Shown: in pieces, positions 1 to 6,523 of the stretch | How positions within the stretch are numbered: the first letter of the stretch is position 1 | Layout of the letters: each line of letters begins with the position of its first letter | Source: an uncultured Parabacteroides sp. | Lineage (GTDB): Bacteria; Bacteroidota; Bacteroidia; Bacteroidales; Tannerellaceae | Direction: 5' to 3' | DNA: 15,801 nucleotides | Assembly: GCA_900770835.1 (NCBI GenBank) | Contig: CAAGLQ010000054.1 | Span: 1 to 15,801 of the forward strand | Position numbers and translations under genes: made by a program | Notes under the pieces: model-generated | Database searches by the model: none | What the model was told of the DNA's origin: nothing | Seen by the model: only the letters and a program-made list of their open reading frames with translations

Positions 1-23
1 TCAGATATCGTCTTTAGGTAAAA

Positions 24-59
24 AGGGAAGGAGCCGCCTCAACAGGGCACTCCCTCCCT
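24..59. other. Imperfect stem-loop upstream of the peptide gene
   Basis: The left arm GGGAAGGAG (25-33) pairs with CTCCCTCCC (50-58) with one A-C mismatch, and the outer A24-T59 pair extends the stem; the loop is 16 bases. No T-run follows, so it is a poor intrinsic terminator. It could be the tail of an upstream gene's terminator or part of the leader of the 93-446 transcript. I see no TAnnTTTG promoter box in the first 92 bases. Confidence 0.3.
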
Positions 60-92
60 ATTCATAAAAGACATTTCTAAAATAATTGAGAT

Positions 93-446
93 ATGAAAAA
101 GAAAGTTTATCAGAAACCTTTATTGGTTAGTGAAGAATTTGTTGCTCAACAGTATGTAGCAGCGTGTACGCCAACATCTGAATGGAGGCCTAAAGGCGAT
201 GCAATTGCTATTGCAAATAACATGCATTTGTATAAGGATTTAAATAATAATAAGCAGTTGGATCAAAATGAAGCTAAAGATAATAATAAAGTTACAGCAG
301 ACAGTAGTGGCAGTGCACCTAATGTAACTCCATTTTACGCATTTGATGTAAATCCACCCCATAAAATGTATTTGGTTTATCCAACTAAAGCAAATTCAGT
401 GGTTGGATATGAGTTAGATGAGATTATTAATAAAAATAACTCTTAA
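93..446 (+). CDS. 117-residue peptide, candidate modified-peptide precursor
   Basis: I recognise no enzyme family. The N-terminus (K-V-Y-Q-K-P at residues 4-9, then F-V-A-Q-Q-Y-V-A-A-C at 16-25) resembles a leader pattern I associate with small Bacteroidales peptides. C25 is the only cysteine. There is no hydrophobic stretch, so it is not a Sec signal peptide or lipoprotein. Residues 49-60 (DLNNNKQLDQNE) fit the 12-residue EF-hand calcium loop (acidic or Asn at 1, 3, 5, 9, Leu at 8, Glu at 12), except that Lys replaces the usual Gly at position 6. The C-terminus is Asn/Lys-rich and ends in Ser117. The gene is strongly A/T-rich (15 G/C in 241-300), unlike the radical SAM gene 149 bases downstream. 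A role as substrate of the downstream radical SAM, PqqD and kinase-like proteins is inference from position and leader alone; it could be an unrelated small exported or calcium-binding protein. Confidence 0.7.
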   Translation: MKKKVYQKPLLVSEEFVAQQYVAACTPTSEWRPKGDAIAIANNMHLYKDLNNNKQLDQNEAKDNNKVTADSSGSAPNVTPFYAFDVNPPHKMYLVYPTKANSVVGYELDEIINKNNS

Positions 447-475
447 CAAAGTAGTATCAATAGATAGAAAAGATA

Positions 476-504
476 GTAGAGACGCCACACTGTGACGTCT
501 CTAC
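476..504. repeat. REP-like palindrome, copy 1
   Basis: GTAGAGACG (476-484) and CGTCTCTAC (496-504) form a perfect 9-base inverted repeat. The stem continues inside, after one mismatch, with CAC/GTG around a 3-base loop. The 5' end begins with GTAG, the tetranucleotide typical of REP elements handled by RAYT-type transposases. No T-run follows, so a terminator role is less likely, although an RNA hairpin here could still protect or attenuate the transcript from the peptide gene. Confidence 0.6.
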
Positions 505-513
505 CCATCATTT

Positions 514-538
514 GTAGGGACGCAACGTGTTGCGTTAC
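514..538. repeat. REP-like palindrome, copy 2 (degenerate)
   Basis: This begins with GTAGGGACGC, parallel to GTAGAGACGC of copy 1 nine bases upstream. ACGCAA (520-525) pairs with TTGCGT (530-535), and GTA (514-516) pairs with TAC (536-538). GGG at 517-519 is left unpaired, as if the matching CCC had been lost. Two related palindromes in the same orientation this close suggest a small REP cluster rather than a single operator. Confidence 0.5.
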
Positions 539-563
539 GAAACAATCATGTTACGTTACGAAA
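529..563. repeat. 14-base direct repeat overlapping the second palindrome
   Basis: GTTGCGTTACGAAA (529-542) recurs as GTTACGTTACGAAA (550-563), 13 of 14 bases identical, with a 21-base period. The first copy includes the 3' arm of the second palindrome, so the next copy looks like a truncated duplicate of that arm. It lies 33 bases before the radical SAM start codon. It could equally be a binding site for a regulator, but nothing here identifies one. Confidence 0.45.
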
Positions 564-595
564 ATTGAAACGCATGAGATGTTTGCGAAAACAAA

Positions 596-1702
596 ATGCA
601 TTTCTTGCAAGATATTAATCCGATAGAACGGGCCTTGGTGGACAAAGCGACCGCTAACCGAGTGCCTATTAATGCCTCCTTTGAGCTGACTCCCGTCTGC
701 AACCTCCGATGTGACATGTGTTACGTCCGGATGGAGCAATCGCGGGTTGCCGCTGCGGGAGGCGTTTGTTCGTTGAGGGAGTGGCTGCGTGTGGCCGACG
801 CGTTGCAGCGGATGGGCACGCTGTTCATCCTGCTCACGGGAGGTGAACCGTTGCTCTATCCCGATTTCAAGGAGCTGTATGTCCGCCTGAAAGAGAGGGG
901 ATTCATCCTCACGATCAACACAAACGCGACCTTGATCGACGACGAGATGGCTCGTCTGTTCCAGCGGTTGAAGCCGCGGAGGGTCAATGTCTCGCTCTAT
1001 GGCGTGAGCAATGAGACGTATCAAGCGCTTTGCCATGTGCCTCAAGGTTTTGACCGTTGCATGGAGGGGTTGAGACGCTTGAAGGCCTACGGCATTGACA
1101 CCAAACTAAACCTCACCTTAACGCGCCAAAACATCAAAGAGCATCGGCAAATGCTGGCGTTGGCGGATGAGCTGGAGATGCCGGCGCTGATCAACAGCTA
1201 TCTGTCGGTATATAATCGGGCCGATCGGAGTGCCGAGGTGGCACCGGAGGCTTGCCGACCGATCCCCTCGGAGGTGGCACGGGCAGAGGTGGACGCGTTG
1301 CGCCACAAATATGGCCGGGCGTATGCCGCCTATGTTGATCAACTGCTTCGACAATTGGAGCAACCGGAATCGCCGGCAGCGGAGGGCGTTGGCTTGACTT
1401 GCCGCGCGGGTAAAAGCTCGGTGTGGATCAATTGGCAGGGGTTGATGACACCTTGTGTGGACATGGACGTGCCGGCTGTCTCCTTGCGTTCCACCGCGGT
1501 GGCGGATGCCTGGGCACGTATCGTGGCCGATTGCGAGGCGTTGCCTCTCCACCGTGAGTGCGCCGGTTGCTCGCTACGACCGCTTTGCGATGTCTGCTAC
1601 GCCAATGCCACCAACGAGCGGAGCCGATGTGGCGACCTTTCCTATCTTTGCCAGATCGCCAAGTCGAAGAAAGCGGAAATCTATATGTCTCGCTTGCCCT
1701 AA
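596..1702 (+). CDS. Radical SAM/SPASM peptide-modifying enzyme, paralog 1
   Basis: This 368-residue enzyme is expected to cleave S-adenosylmethionine to a 5'-deoxyadenosyl radical and modify a ribosomal peptide in the cytoplasm. The radical SAM cluster motif is C35-N-L-R-C39-D-M-C42, followed by the SAM-binding TGGEP at 81-85. The C-terminal SPASM region carries C269, C287, C322, C325, C331, C334, C345 and C352, including C-x2-C-x5-C-x2-C, which should bind auxiliary iron-sulfur clusters. There is no N-terminal PqqD-like domain, so it probably relies on the stand-alone PqqD proteins at 5916 and 6245. Cysteine spacing up to the TGGEP motif matches that of the second enzyme at 3466. The gene is G/C-rich (41 of 60 in 781-840). 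No clear ribosome binding site precedes the ATG, normal for Bacteroidota. The bond formed (thioether, C-C crosslink or other) cannot be read from the sequence. Confidence 0.9.
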   Translation: MHFLQDINPIERALVDKATANRVPINASFELTPVCNLRCDMCYVRMEQSRVAAAGGVCSLREWLRVADALQRMGTLFILLTGGEPLLYPDFKELYVRLKERGFILTINTNATLIDDEMARLFQRLKPRRVNVSLYGVSNETYQALCHVPQGFDRCMEGLRRLKAYGIDTKLNLTLTRQNIKEHRQMLALADELEMPALINSYLSVYNRADRSAEVAPEACRPIPSEVARAEVDALRHKYGRAYAAYVDQLLRQLEQPESPAAEGVGLTCRAGKSSVWINWQGLMTPCVDMDVPAVSLRSTAVADAWARIVADCEALPLHRECAGCSLRPLCDVCYANATNERSRCGDLSYLCQIAKSKKAEIYMSRLP

Positions 1703-1724
1703 TCAAGATTAAATGTTACATTTG
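1694..1724 (+). promoter_or_regulatory. Putative Bacteroidota-type promoter for the ATPase/PIN cassette
   Basis: TACATTTG (1717-1724) matches the Bacteroides -7 consensus TAnnTTTG exactly. A TTG at 1694-1696, 20 bases upstream of it, fits the -33 element. The start codon at 1756 lies 31 bases past the -7 box, leaving a short leader. The -33 element overlaps the last codons of the first radical SAM gene. This suggests the cassette, and perhaps the second radical SAM gene behind it, can be transcribed independently. Confidence 0.5.
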
Positions 1725-1755
1725 CGTAATACAAATCCTAAAGGGTAAGATAACC

Positions 1756-2934
1756 ATGATTACGGAACTGAAACTACATAATTGGAAAAGTTTTTCTGAT
1801 GCCACGCTTTACATCGATCCACTGACTTTTGTCATTGGATTGAATGCAAGCGGTAAATCTAATATCTTTGATGCTTTGGGCTTCTTGCGGAAAATTGCGG
1901 AAAATACTCCTGTGAATGATGCTATCGCATCGGTTCGCGGAGGTGAAGAATGGATTCTCAAAAAAGGAACAAGGCAGTTCTCACTATCGGTGACAATAGA
2001 GGAACAGGAGCAGGTATTGCTTTATTCCATTACTTTTGAGAAAAACGTAAAGGCATTCCGTATCGCAGAGGAACGCTTGACACGCAAAGGGAAAGATGTT
2101 GAAAAGGTACTGTTTGCCACTCTTCCTGATGAAAAGCAGAGGGCAGAAAGTGGTACTATCACTACAAACTTCATGGCCAGTCGAGGTGAAAAAAGCATGG
2201 AGCTGAGTCGCAATGTCGCGGCCATCGCTCAGGTGGAAATCATATCCGTACTCAAGGAAATCAAAGAAGCAAGTGCTTGTGTTGTTAAGCATTTGAAACA
2301 GATCTTTGTTTTCAATCCAGTTCCTTCGGCCATGCGAGGTTACTCTTCTGTATCAGATGAGCTTCATCCTGATGCTGGCAATGTGGCGGGTGTTTTAGCA
2401 AATCTGGACGAGAAGCAAAAAGGCGAAGTGGAAGAACTGCTCACTAAATATATCAAACCGTTGCCGGAAAGAGATCTGAACAGGATCTGGGCGGAAAAAG
2501 TTGGACGCTTTGGAAGTGACGCTATGCTCTATTGTGAAGAGAATTGGACAGGAGATCCCATACAACTCGATGCCAAAGGAATGTCTGACGGAACCCTGCG
2601 TTTTACAGCGATTGTTATGGCTTTGCTCACTGTGGCTCCTCATAGCCTTTTGGTTATCGAAGAAATTGATAACGGCTTGCACCCATCGCGGGCACAGGAG
2701 TTGGTAAAGGTCTTGCGTGAGTTAGGAAATAAGCGATCTATTGACGTGCTTTGTTCGACACATAATCCTGAATTGGTGGATTCATTGGGCAACTCTATGT
2801 TGCCATTTATCAGCTATGTTAAGCGGGATAGCTTGGGAGCAAGCAACATTTTTTTGTTGGAGGACAAAGATAATCTTCCCAAGCTACTGGCTGGTAATAG
2901 TTTAGGAGATATGATGAAAAACGATTTGCTGTGA
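1756..2934 (+). CDS. AAA/ABC-type ATPase (AAA_21-like), partner of PIN-like protein
   Basis: This 392-residue protein has SMC/OLD-type ATPase architecture. It has an N-terminal strand leading to Walker A GLNASGKS (28-35), a central variable region, a signature-like MSDGTLRF (276-282), Walker B LLVIEEID with E302/E303, and an H-loop in STHNPELVD (H336). The nearest family by eye is COG4637/AAA_21, whose members often drive a nuclease encoded next door. I start it at ATG 1756 because the Walker A then sits about 28 residues in, as usual for the family; the frame stays open upstream to 1558, but that part lies within the radical SAM gene and looks like shadow sequence. It ends 3 bases before the PIN-like gene, so the two are surely co-translated. 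G+C is lower than in the flanking genes (27 of 60 in 2041-2100), consistent with later acquisition. Defence or toxin-antitoxin function is inference. Confidence 0.85.
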   Translation: MITELKLHNWKSFSDATLYIDPLTFVIGLNASGKSNIFDALGFLRKIAENTPVNDAIASVRGGEEWILKKGTRQFSLSVTIEEQEQVLLYSITFEKNVKAFRIAEERLTRKGKDVEKVLFATLPDEKQRAESGTITTNFMASRGEKSMELSRNVAAIAQVEIISVLKEIKEASACVVKHLKQIFVFNPVPSAMRGYSSVSDELHPDAGNVAGVLANLDEKQKGEVEELLTKYIKPLPERDLNRIWAEKVGRFGSDAMLYCEENWTGDPIQLDAKGMSDGTLRFTAIVMALLTVAPHSLLVIEEIDNGLHPSRAQELVKVLRELGNKRSIDVLCSTHNPELVDSLGNSMLPFISYVKRDSLGASNIFLLEDKDNLPKLLAGNSLGDMMKNDLL

Positions 2935-2937
2935 GCC

Positions 2938-3450
2938 ATGCGGAAAGTGTTGATTATAGATACCAGTATATTGTGTGTCTGGCTGAAAGTGCGAGGCATG
3001 GAAACTTGTGGAAGCGATAATGATTCATGGAATTATGATCGTGTCAATGACAAAATTGAATCGGAAAAAGCGCAATCGGCCACTTTCGTTTTACCTCTTG
3101 CTACGATCATTGAAACAGGTAATCATATTACTCATGCAAAAGGAGACATCAAGCCGTTTGTTGATGGTTTTGTCGATTTAATGCACGCTACAGCTAAGGA
3201 GGAAACACCGTGGGCTGCTTTTACGGAGCAAAGCGCCTTATGGTCTCCAGATGGGTTAACGAAGTTAGCAAATGCCTGGAAAGAAACAGGTCTTCGGAAA
3301 CAATCACTTGGCGATGCAAGTATTGTTAATGTGGCTAATTATTATGCAGAAGCGGGGTGTGAGGTGGAAATTCTGACTGGTGACAAAGATCTGCGCAGTT
3401 ACCAACCAGCGACACCTATCTGTTATATACCGAGAAGACGTAAACACTAA
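2938..3450 (+). CDS. PIN-like domain protein, candidate RNase
   Basis: This 170-residue protein opens with the PIN signature (IIDTSIL, D8). Further acidic residues sit where the family keeps its metal-binding quartet: E59 in IIETGNH, D126 in LGDASIV, and D149/D151 in TGDKDLRSY. PIN domains are Mg/Mn-dependent single-strand or RNA nucleases, common as VapC-type toxins, though at 170 residues it is longer than a typical VapC (about 130-140). There is no VapB-like antitoxin gene; the partner is the ATPase 3 bases upstream, so the ATPase may restrain or activate it. It ends with a basic tail (PRRRKH). The second radical SAM gene follows after 15 bases. The assignment rests on motifs only. Confidence 0.72.
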   Translation: MRKVLIIDTSILCVWLKVRGMETCGSDNDSWNYDRVNDKIESEKAQSATFVLPLATIIETGNHITHAKGDIKPFVDGFVDLMHATAKEETPWAAFTEQSALWSPDGLTKLANAWKETGLRKQSLGDASIVNVANYYAEAGCEVEILTGDKDLRSYQPATPICYIPRRRKH

Positions 3451-3465
3451 TCATTGGAAAGAGTT

Positions 3466-4590
3466 ATGGATCAGCTACAGGATGCCAACCCCTTGGAGAG
3501 GCGATTGGTGGAGAATGCCAATCGCGGAAGGATACCCATCACCGCCAACTTCGAGTTGACACCCGTTTGCACGCTTAAATGCGACATGTGTTTCATCCGT
3601 GCCGAGCAGGGCGTGGTGGAACGGCAGGGAGGCCTGCTGCCTCTGGAGCAGTGGGTGGCGTGGGCGGAACAGCTGAAGGAGATGGGCACGCTCTTCATCC
3701 TCCTGACAGGCGGGGAGCCGATGCGCTATCCCTATTTCAAGGAATTGTATGTCCGGTTGCGTGAGATGGGCTTCATCTTGACGCTCAATACCAACGGGAC
3801 ATTGATAGACGATGAGATGGTGAGCGTCTTGCGAACTTATAAGCCGCGTCGGGTGAACATTACCTTGTATGGTGGCAGCACGGCGACCTATGACCGCCTG
3901 TGTCATAATCCGCAGGGTTATGCGCTTTGCCTGGCTGCTTTGAGGCGACTGAAAAAGGCGGATATCGACGTGAAACTGAACGTGAGTATTGTCCGCAAGA
4001 ATGTGGAGGACTATGATGAGATCATCCGTCTCGCACAGGAATTGGATATTCCGGCTGAGGTGAACTCTTATATGTTCCCGCTCACACGCCCTGAATGTGG
4101 GAGCCAACGCGACATCCCGGCCGAACGGCTGGACGCCGCTGAGGCCGCTCGTATTGAGCTTCGCTATATGGCTTATAAAAAGGGGAACGAGATGGCCCGA
4201 TACATGCGCGACTTGAACTTTACGCTTGCCCAGGTGGAGGGCGCACAAGCCTGTGCGTTGGAATGCAGGGCTGCCAAGAGCTCTTGTTGGATCAATTGGC
4301 AAGGCATCCTCACGCCTTGTGTGCTGATGGATCGTCCGGCCATCGACTTGCGCCAGACGGAGATGGCCGCCGCTTGGCGGCAGCTTACGCAAGCGGCTGA
4401 GGCATTGCCCCCCCACAGTGAATGCGAGGGTTGCCGTTTGCGACCCGTGTGCGATGTCTGTTATGCGGCTGCCCGTTGCGAGAAGGAGACCACCGGCACC
4501 ATGGATTATCTTTGCCAAATGGCCGAGGCGAAGAAACAGATTATCCTGGATTTCCCCTCCGGAGCACTTGACTTAAACCGTGAGCGATAA
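3466..4590 (+). CDS. Radical SAM/SPASM peptide-modifying enzyme, paralog 2
   Basis: This is a 374-residue close relative of the enzyme at 596. The cluster motif is C35-T-L-K-C39-D-M-C42 and TGGEP is at 81-85, at exactly the same residue numbers as in paralog 1. The SPASM cysteines are C267, C285, C320, C323, C329, C332 and C350, with an extra C338. I prefer ATG 3466 (MDQLQDANP) because it aligns with MHFLQDINP of paralog 1; a TTG at 3454 is in frame but unneeded. Shared blocks include GTLFILLTGGEP, FKELYVRL, TLIDDEM and CDVCYA. The middle (about residues 195-265) diverges most, which could mean a different substrate position or chemistry. It lies 15 bases after the PIN-like gene and 1 base before the kinase-like gene. 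Like paralog 1 it has no built-in recognition domain. Confidence 0.9.
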   Translation: MDQLQDANPLERRLVENANRGRIPITANFELTPVCTLKCDMCFIRAEQGVVERQGGLLPLEQWVAWAEQLKEMGTLFILLTGGEPMRYPYFKELYVRLREMGFILTLNTNGTLIDDEMVSVLRTYKPRRVNITLYGGSTATYDRLCHNPQGYALCLAALRRLKKADIDVKLNVSIVRKNVEDYDEIIRLAQELDIPAEVNSYMFPLTRPECGSQRDIPAERLDAAEAARIELRYMAYKKGNEMARYMRDLNFTLAQVEGAQACALECRAAKSSCWINWQGILTPCVLMDRPAIDLRQTEMAAAWRQLTQAAEALPPHSECEGCRLRPVCDVCYAAARCEKETTGTMDYLCQMAEAKKQIILDFPSGALDLNRER

Positions 4591-4591
4591 G

Positions 4592-5470
4592 ATGAAACTG
4601 CATATAGGTCCGTTGAGATTGGCGCTTTCGGGCGTGACGGAGCAGGAGATTCCGGTCAACAGCTGTCTGTTTATCGATCGGGAGAATGCCTCCGAGGAGG
4701 TGGATCTACACTATGCCTTTCATTTTGTCGATCGTCTGCCGTTGCCGACTGCCGATTGGCAGGTCGTGTTTCGACGAAAGGACATTGTCGTCTTTCAGCA
4801 GGGGGAGTTAGAGGCCCGCTTGTTGGCTGTTGGCCAATTGCAAGCCAGTTACGCCCTCTATCAGGAGCGTAACGAGCGGGAGGTGGATGTCTATTTTCTG
4901 CGGCCACTGAAGCAGGAGCTGACGATTGATACGCTGTTTATCTCCTGCCTATGCTTGGAAAGATCCCTCTCGCAAAGAGGTTGTTACGTGTTGCATTGTG
5001 CCTATTTGGATTATCACGGGAAAGCGATCCTGTTCAGTGGGCCAAGTGGCATCGGCAAGTCTACGCATGCGAACCTGTGGTGTAAGCATATCCCCGGCTC
5101 AGCGGTGTTGAATGGCGACCGCGCCTTGCTTTGCCCCTCTCCGGAGGGGGGCTACGAGGCGCAAGGGTGGCCCGTCTGTGGCTCCAGTGGCATCTGCCAC
5201 AACCAGTCTCGACCGTTGGCGGCCATTGTCTTCATGGAGCAGGCTGCTGACAATGCGATCCGCCCTCAAACGGTGATGAAACATTTTAAGGCACTCAGCT
5301 CGCAAGTCACGATCAACTGGTGGAACCCTCGGTTCACACGCAAGGCACTCGACGATCTGTTGGTGATGACCGAACAGGTCAGCCTCAGTACCTATGCCTG
5401 CAATATGGAGCCTGAGGCGGCCCATCTGTTACGTGAGTATCTGACCGCAAACAGGGTAATAGGAGGATAG
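4592..5470 (+). CDS. HPr kinase-related P-loop protein, candidate peptide kinase
   Basis: This is 292 residues from ATG 4592, one base after the radical SAM stop; a GTG at 4580, overlapping that stop, is also possible. The C-terminal half has the HprK-like core: LHCAYLDYHGKAILFSGPSG with Walker A GPSGIGKS at 150-157, then L-N-G-D-R-A-L-L (about 173-180) at the place of the HprK metal-binding strand, and a ring of aromatic and basic residues (WWNPRF) further on. The N-terminal half is not recognisable by motif. It is too short and diverged to be the carbohydrate-signalling HPr kinase. Relatives in lasso-peptide clusters (for example the paeninodin type) phosphorylate the C-terminal Ser of the precursor, and an HprK-related family is also linked to PqqD genes in exopolysaccharide loci. 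Kinase activity on a peptide is therefore likely by analogy but unproven. Confidence 0.78.
   Translation: MKLHIGPLRLALSGVTEQEIPVNSCLFIDRENASEEVDLHYAFHFVDRLPLPTADWQVVFRRKDIVVFQQGELEARLLAVGQLQASYALYQERNEREVDVYFLRPLKQELTIDTLFISCLCLERSLSQRGCYVLHCAYLDYHGKAILFSGPSGIGKSTHANLWCKHIPGSAVLNGDRALLCPSPEGGYEAQGWPVCGSSGICHNQSRPLAAIVFMEQAADNAIRPQTVMKHFKALSSQVTINWWNPRFTRKALDDLLVMTEQVSLSTYACNMEPEAAHLLREYLTANRVIGG
5461..5466 (+). promoter_or_regulatory. Perfect Shine-Dalgarno sequence before the peptidase gene
   Basis: AGGAGG lies 9 bases before ATG 5476 and within the last codons of the kinase-like gene. Bacteroidota seldom use Shine-Dalgarno pairing, so this is more conspicuous than usual. It may be partly accidental because it also encodes the terminal glycines of the upstream protein. 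Confidence 0.4.
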
Positions 5471-5475
5471 AGCCA

Positions 5476-5919
5476 ATGTTGAAACCGTTGGATACGAAGA
5501 CATTCCTATCTCATGCACGTGAGTGGGTGGAGGAGGGTAAACAGGTTCGCTTGATGATCTCGGGCAGTAGCATGTCTCCCTTCCTGATTCATGCGAGAGA
5601 CAGTATCACCTTCTCGAAGCCTGCGAGGGCATTGCGCAAGGGAGACATGGTGTTTTATCAGCGCGACACGGGCGAGTATGTCATGCACCGCATCTGTCGT
5701 GTGGAGCAGGATGCCTATTATCTGATCGGCGACGCGCAAACCGTAGTGGAGGGCCCGATCCGGAGAGAACAGATCTTCGCCTTGGTCACGCAGGCGCTAC
5801 GGAAAGGGCTGACAATTGCCCCGGGAGATTTCTGGTGGGAGTTTTTCGCGCGCGTGTGGCCGAACATCATTCCCTTACGTAGAGCTATTATTTCTATTTA
5901 CCGTTTTTTCCTACGATGA
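5476..5919 (+). CDS. S24/S26-type Ser-His peptidase, signal-peptidase-like
   Basis: This 147-residue protein carries the type I signal peptidase box S-G-S-S32-M-S-P (29-35), with S32 as probable nucleophile. It continues with LRKGDMVFY (53-61), then V-M-H71-R-I and L-I-G-D86-A. The His-Arg-Ile motif in place of the bacterial catalytic Lys, with a downstream Gly-Asp, fits the SipW/ER/archaeal Ser-His subtype (S26B). There is no N-terminal membrane anchor; the only hydrophobic and aromatic stretch is at the C-terminus (about 120-146, with FWWEFFARVW and YRFFL), which might tether it to the membrane. Its position among peptide-modifying genes suggests leader removal from the modified peptide, on the cytoplasmic face if it is not exported. 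Its stop overlaps the next start (ATGA, 5916-5919). Confidence 0.8.
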   Translation: MLKPLDTKTFLSHAREWVEEGKQVRLMISGSSMSPFLIHARDSITFSKPARALRKGDMVFYQRDTGEYVMHRICRVEQDAYYLIGDAQTVVEGPIRREQIFALVTQALRKGLTIAPGDFWWEFFARVWPNIIPLRRAIISIYRFFLR

Positions 5920-6197
5920 AAAGGACAAAAGAATTTATCAAGCGAAACATTGCCGGAGAGATCGTATTGGTCCCTTCCGGAGAAACCGCCCAGGAGTTCA
6001 ACGGGATGGTCACCTTGACCGGAACGGCTGAATTTATCTGGGAGCATATCGAAGAGACGAAAGATTTCCATCACCTGATACAGTTGATCTTGGATGAATA
6101 TGATGTGGATAAGGATACCGCCTCGCAAGATGCCTCTGCGTTTATCATGCAGCTGTTGCAAGCCGGTATGATCCGACCGACAGGCCCAAGCTGGTAG
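5916..6197 (+). CDS. PqqD family peptide-binding protein (RRE), copy 1
   Basis: This 93-residue protein has the PqqD layout: a short beta hairpin (G-E-I-V-L-V-P, 14-20), then the hallmark L-T-G-T-A-E-F-I-W helix start (34-42), and a C-terminal helical part with D72-A-S-A-F and L-L-Q-A-G-M-I (80-86). PqqD proteins bind the leader of a ribosomal peptide and deliver it to a radical SAM enzyme; free-standing copies suit the two radical SAM enzymes here, which lack such a domain. It is translationally coupled to the peptidase gene by a 4-base overlap. Identity with copy 2 is low by eye, so they may read different leaders or serve different partners. Confidence 0.85.
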   Translation: MKRTKEFIKRNIAGEIVLVPSGETAQEFNGMVTLTGTAEFIWEHIEETKDFHHLIQLILDEYDVDKDTASQDASAFIMQLLQAGMIRPTGPSW

Positions 6198-6244
6198 TCG
6201 GCCACTCACTAAAATGTCGAACAAATAGATAAGCATACAGAGCG

Positions 6245-6514
6245 ATGAAACTCAATTCAAATTTGATACTCCGCCAAATCGGCAAAGAATATATGATTGT
6301 CAATCCCTTTTCCGACACCATCGACATGGCGCAGGTCTATTCCTTGAATGACTCTGCCGCCTGGCTATGGAAGCAGTTGGAGAACAAAGAGTTTACGGTT
6401 GAGGAGGTCAGTGCGTTGCTGTGCGACGCCTACGAGGTGACTCCAGAGACAGCCCAGAGTGACGCGAGTGAGTTGTGCCAGCAATGGTTGGAGGCCGGTT
6501 TGGCCGTTGAATAG
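6245..6514 (+). CDS. PqqD family peptide-binding protein (RRE), copy 2
   Basis: This 89-residue protein is a textbook PqqD: Y-S-L-N-D-S-A-A-W-L-W (32-42), a V-E-E-V-S-A-L-L helix (52-59), D-A-Y-E-V with D73-A-S-E-L, and a final W-L-E-A-G-L. It lies 47 bases after copy 1 and 9 bases before the nucleotidyltransferase. Two different PqqD proteins beside two radical SAM enzymes suggest one-to-one pairing, but one PqqD could instead serve the kinase-like protein or nucleotidyltransferase, as in HprK-related/PqqD sets of exopolysaccharide loci. Confidence 0.88.
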   Translation: MKLNSNLILRQIGKEYMIVNPFSDTIDMAQVYSLNDSAAWLWKQLENKEFTVEEVSALLCDAYEVTPETAQSDASELCQQWLEAGLAVE

Positions 6515-6523
6515 CTTCGAGAG

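Noticed and set aside
1..67. Open frame ending in TAA at 65-67 (and another ending at 19-21) as the tail of an upstream gene
   Set aside because: At most 21 codons are visible with no recognisable motif, and two frames compete, so no gene can be supported.
476..504. Intrinsic terminator for the small peptide gene
   Set aside because: The stem is strong, but no T-run follows and a related palindrome comes directly after, so a REP-like repeat is the better explanation.
578..585. GATGTTTG as a promoter -7 box for the first radical SAM gene
   Set aside because: It has one mismatch to TAnnTTTG, no -33 element at the right distance, and lies only 10 bases before the start codon.
1558..1755. Upstream extension of the ATPase by 66 codons
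   Set aside because: It lies within the radical SAM SPASM codons and the intergenic promoter, and would put about 94 residues before the Walker A glycine; ATG 1756 fits the family.
3475..4518. Minus-strand frame of 347 codons
   Set aside because: It is exactly antisense to the second radical SAM gene, whose cysteine motifs are unmistakable; the reverse product has no recognisable domain and arises from the G/C-rich codon pattern.
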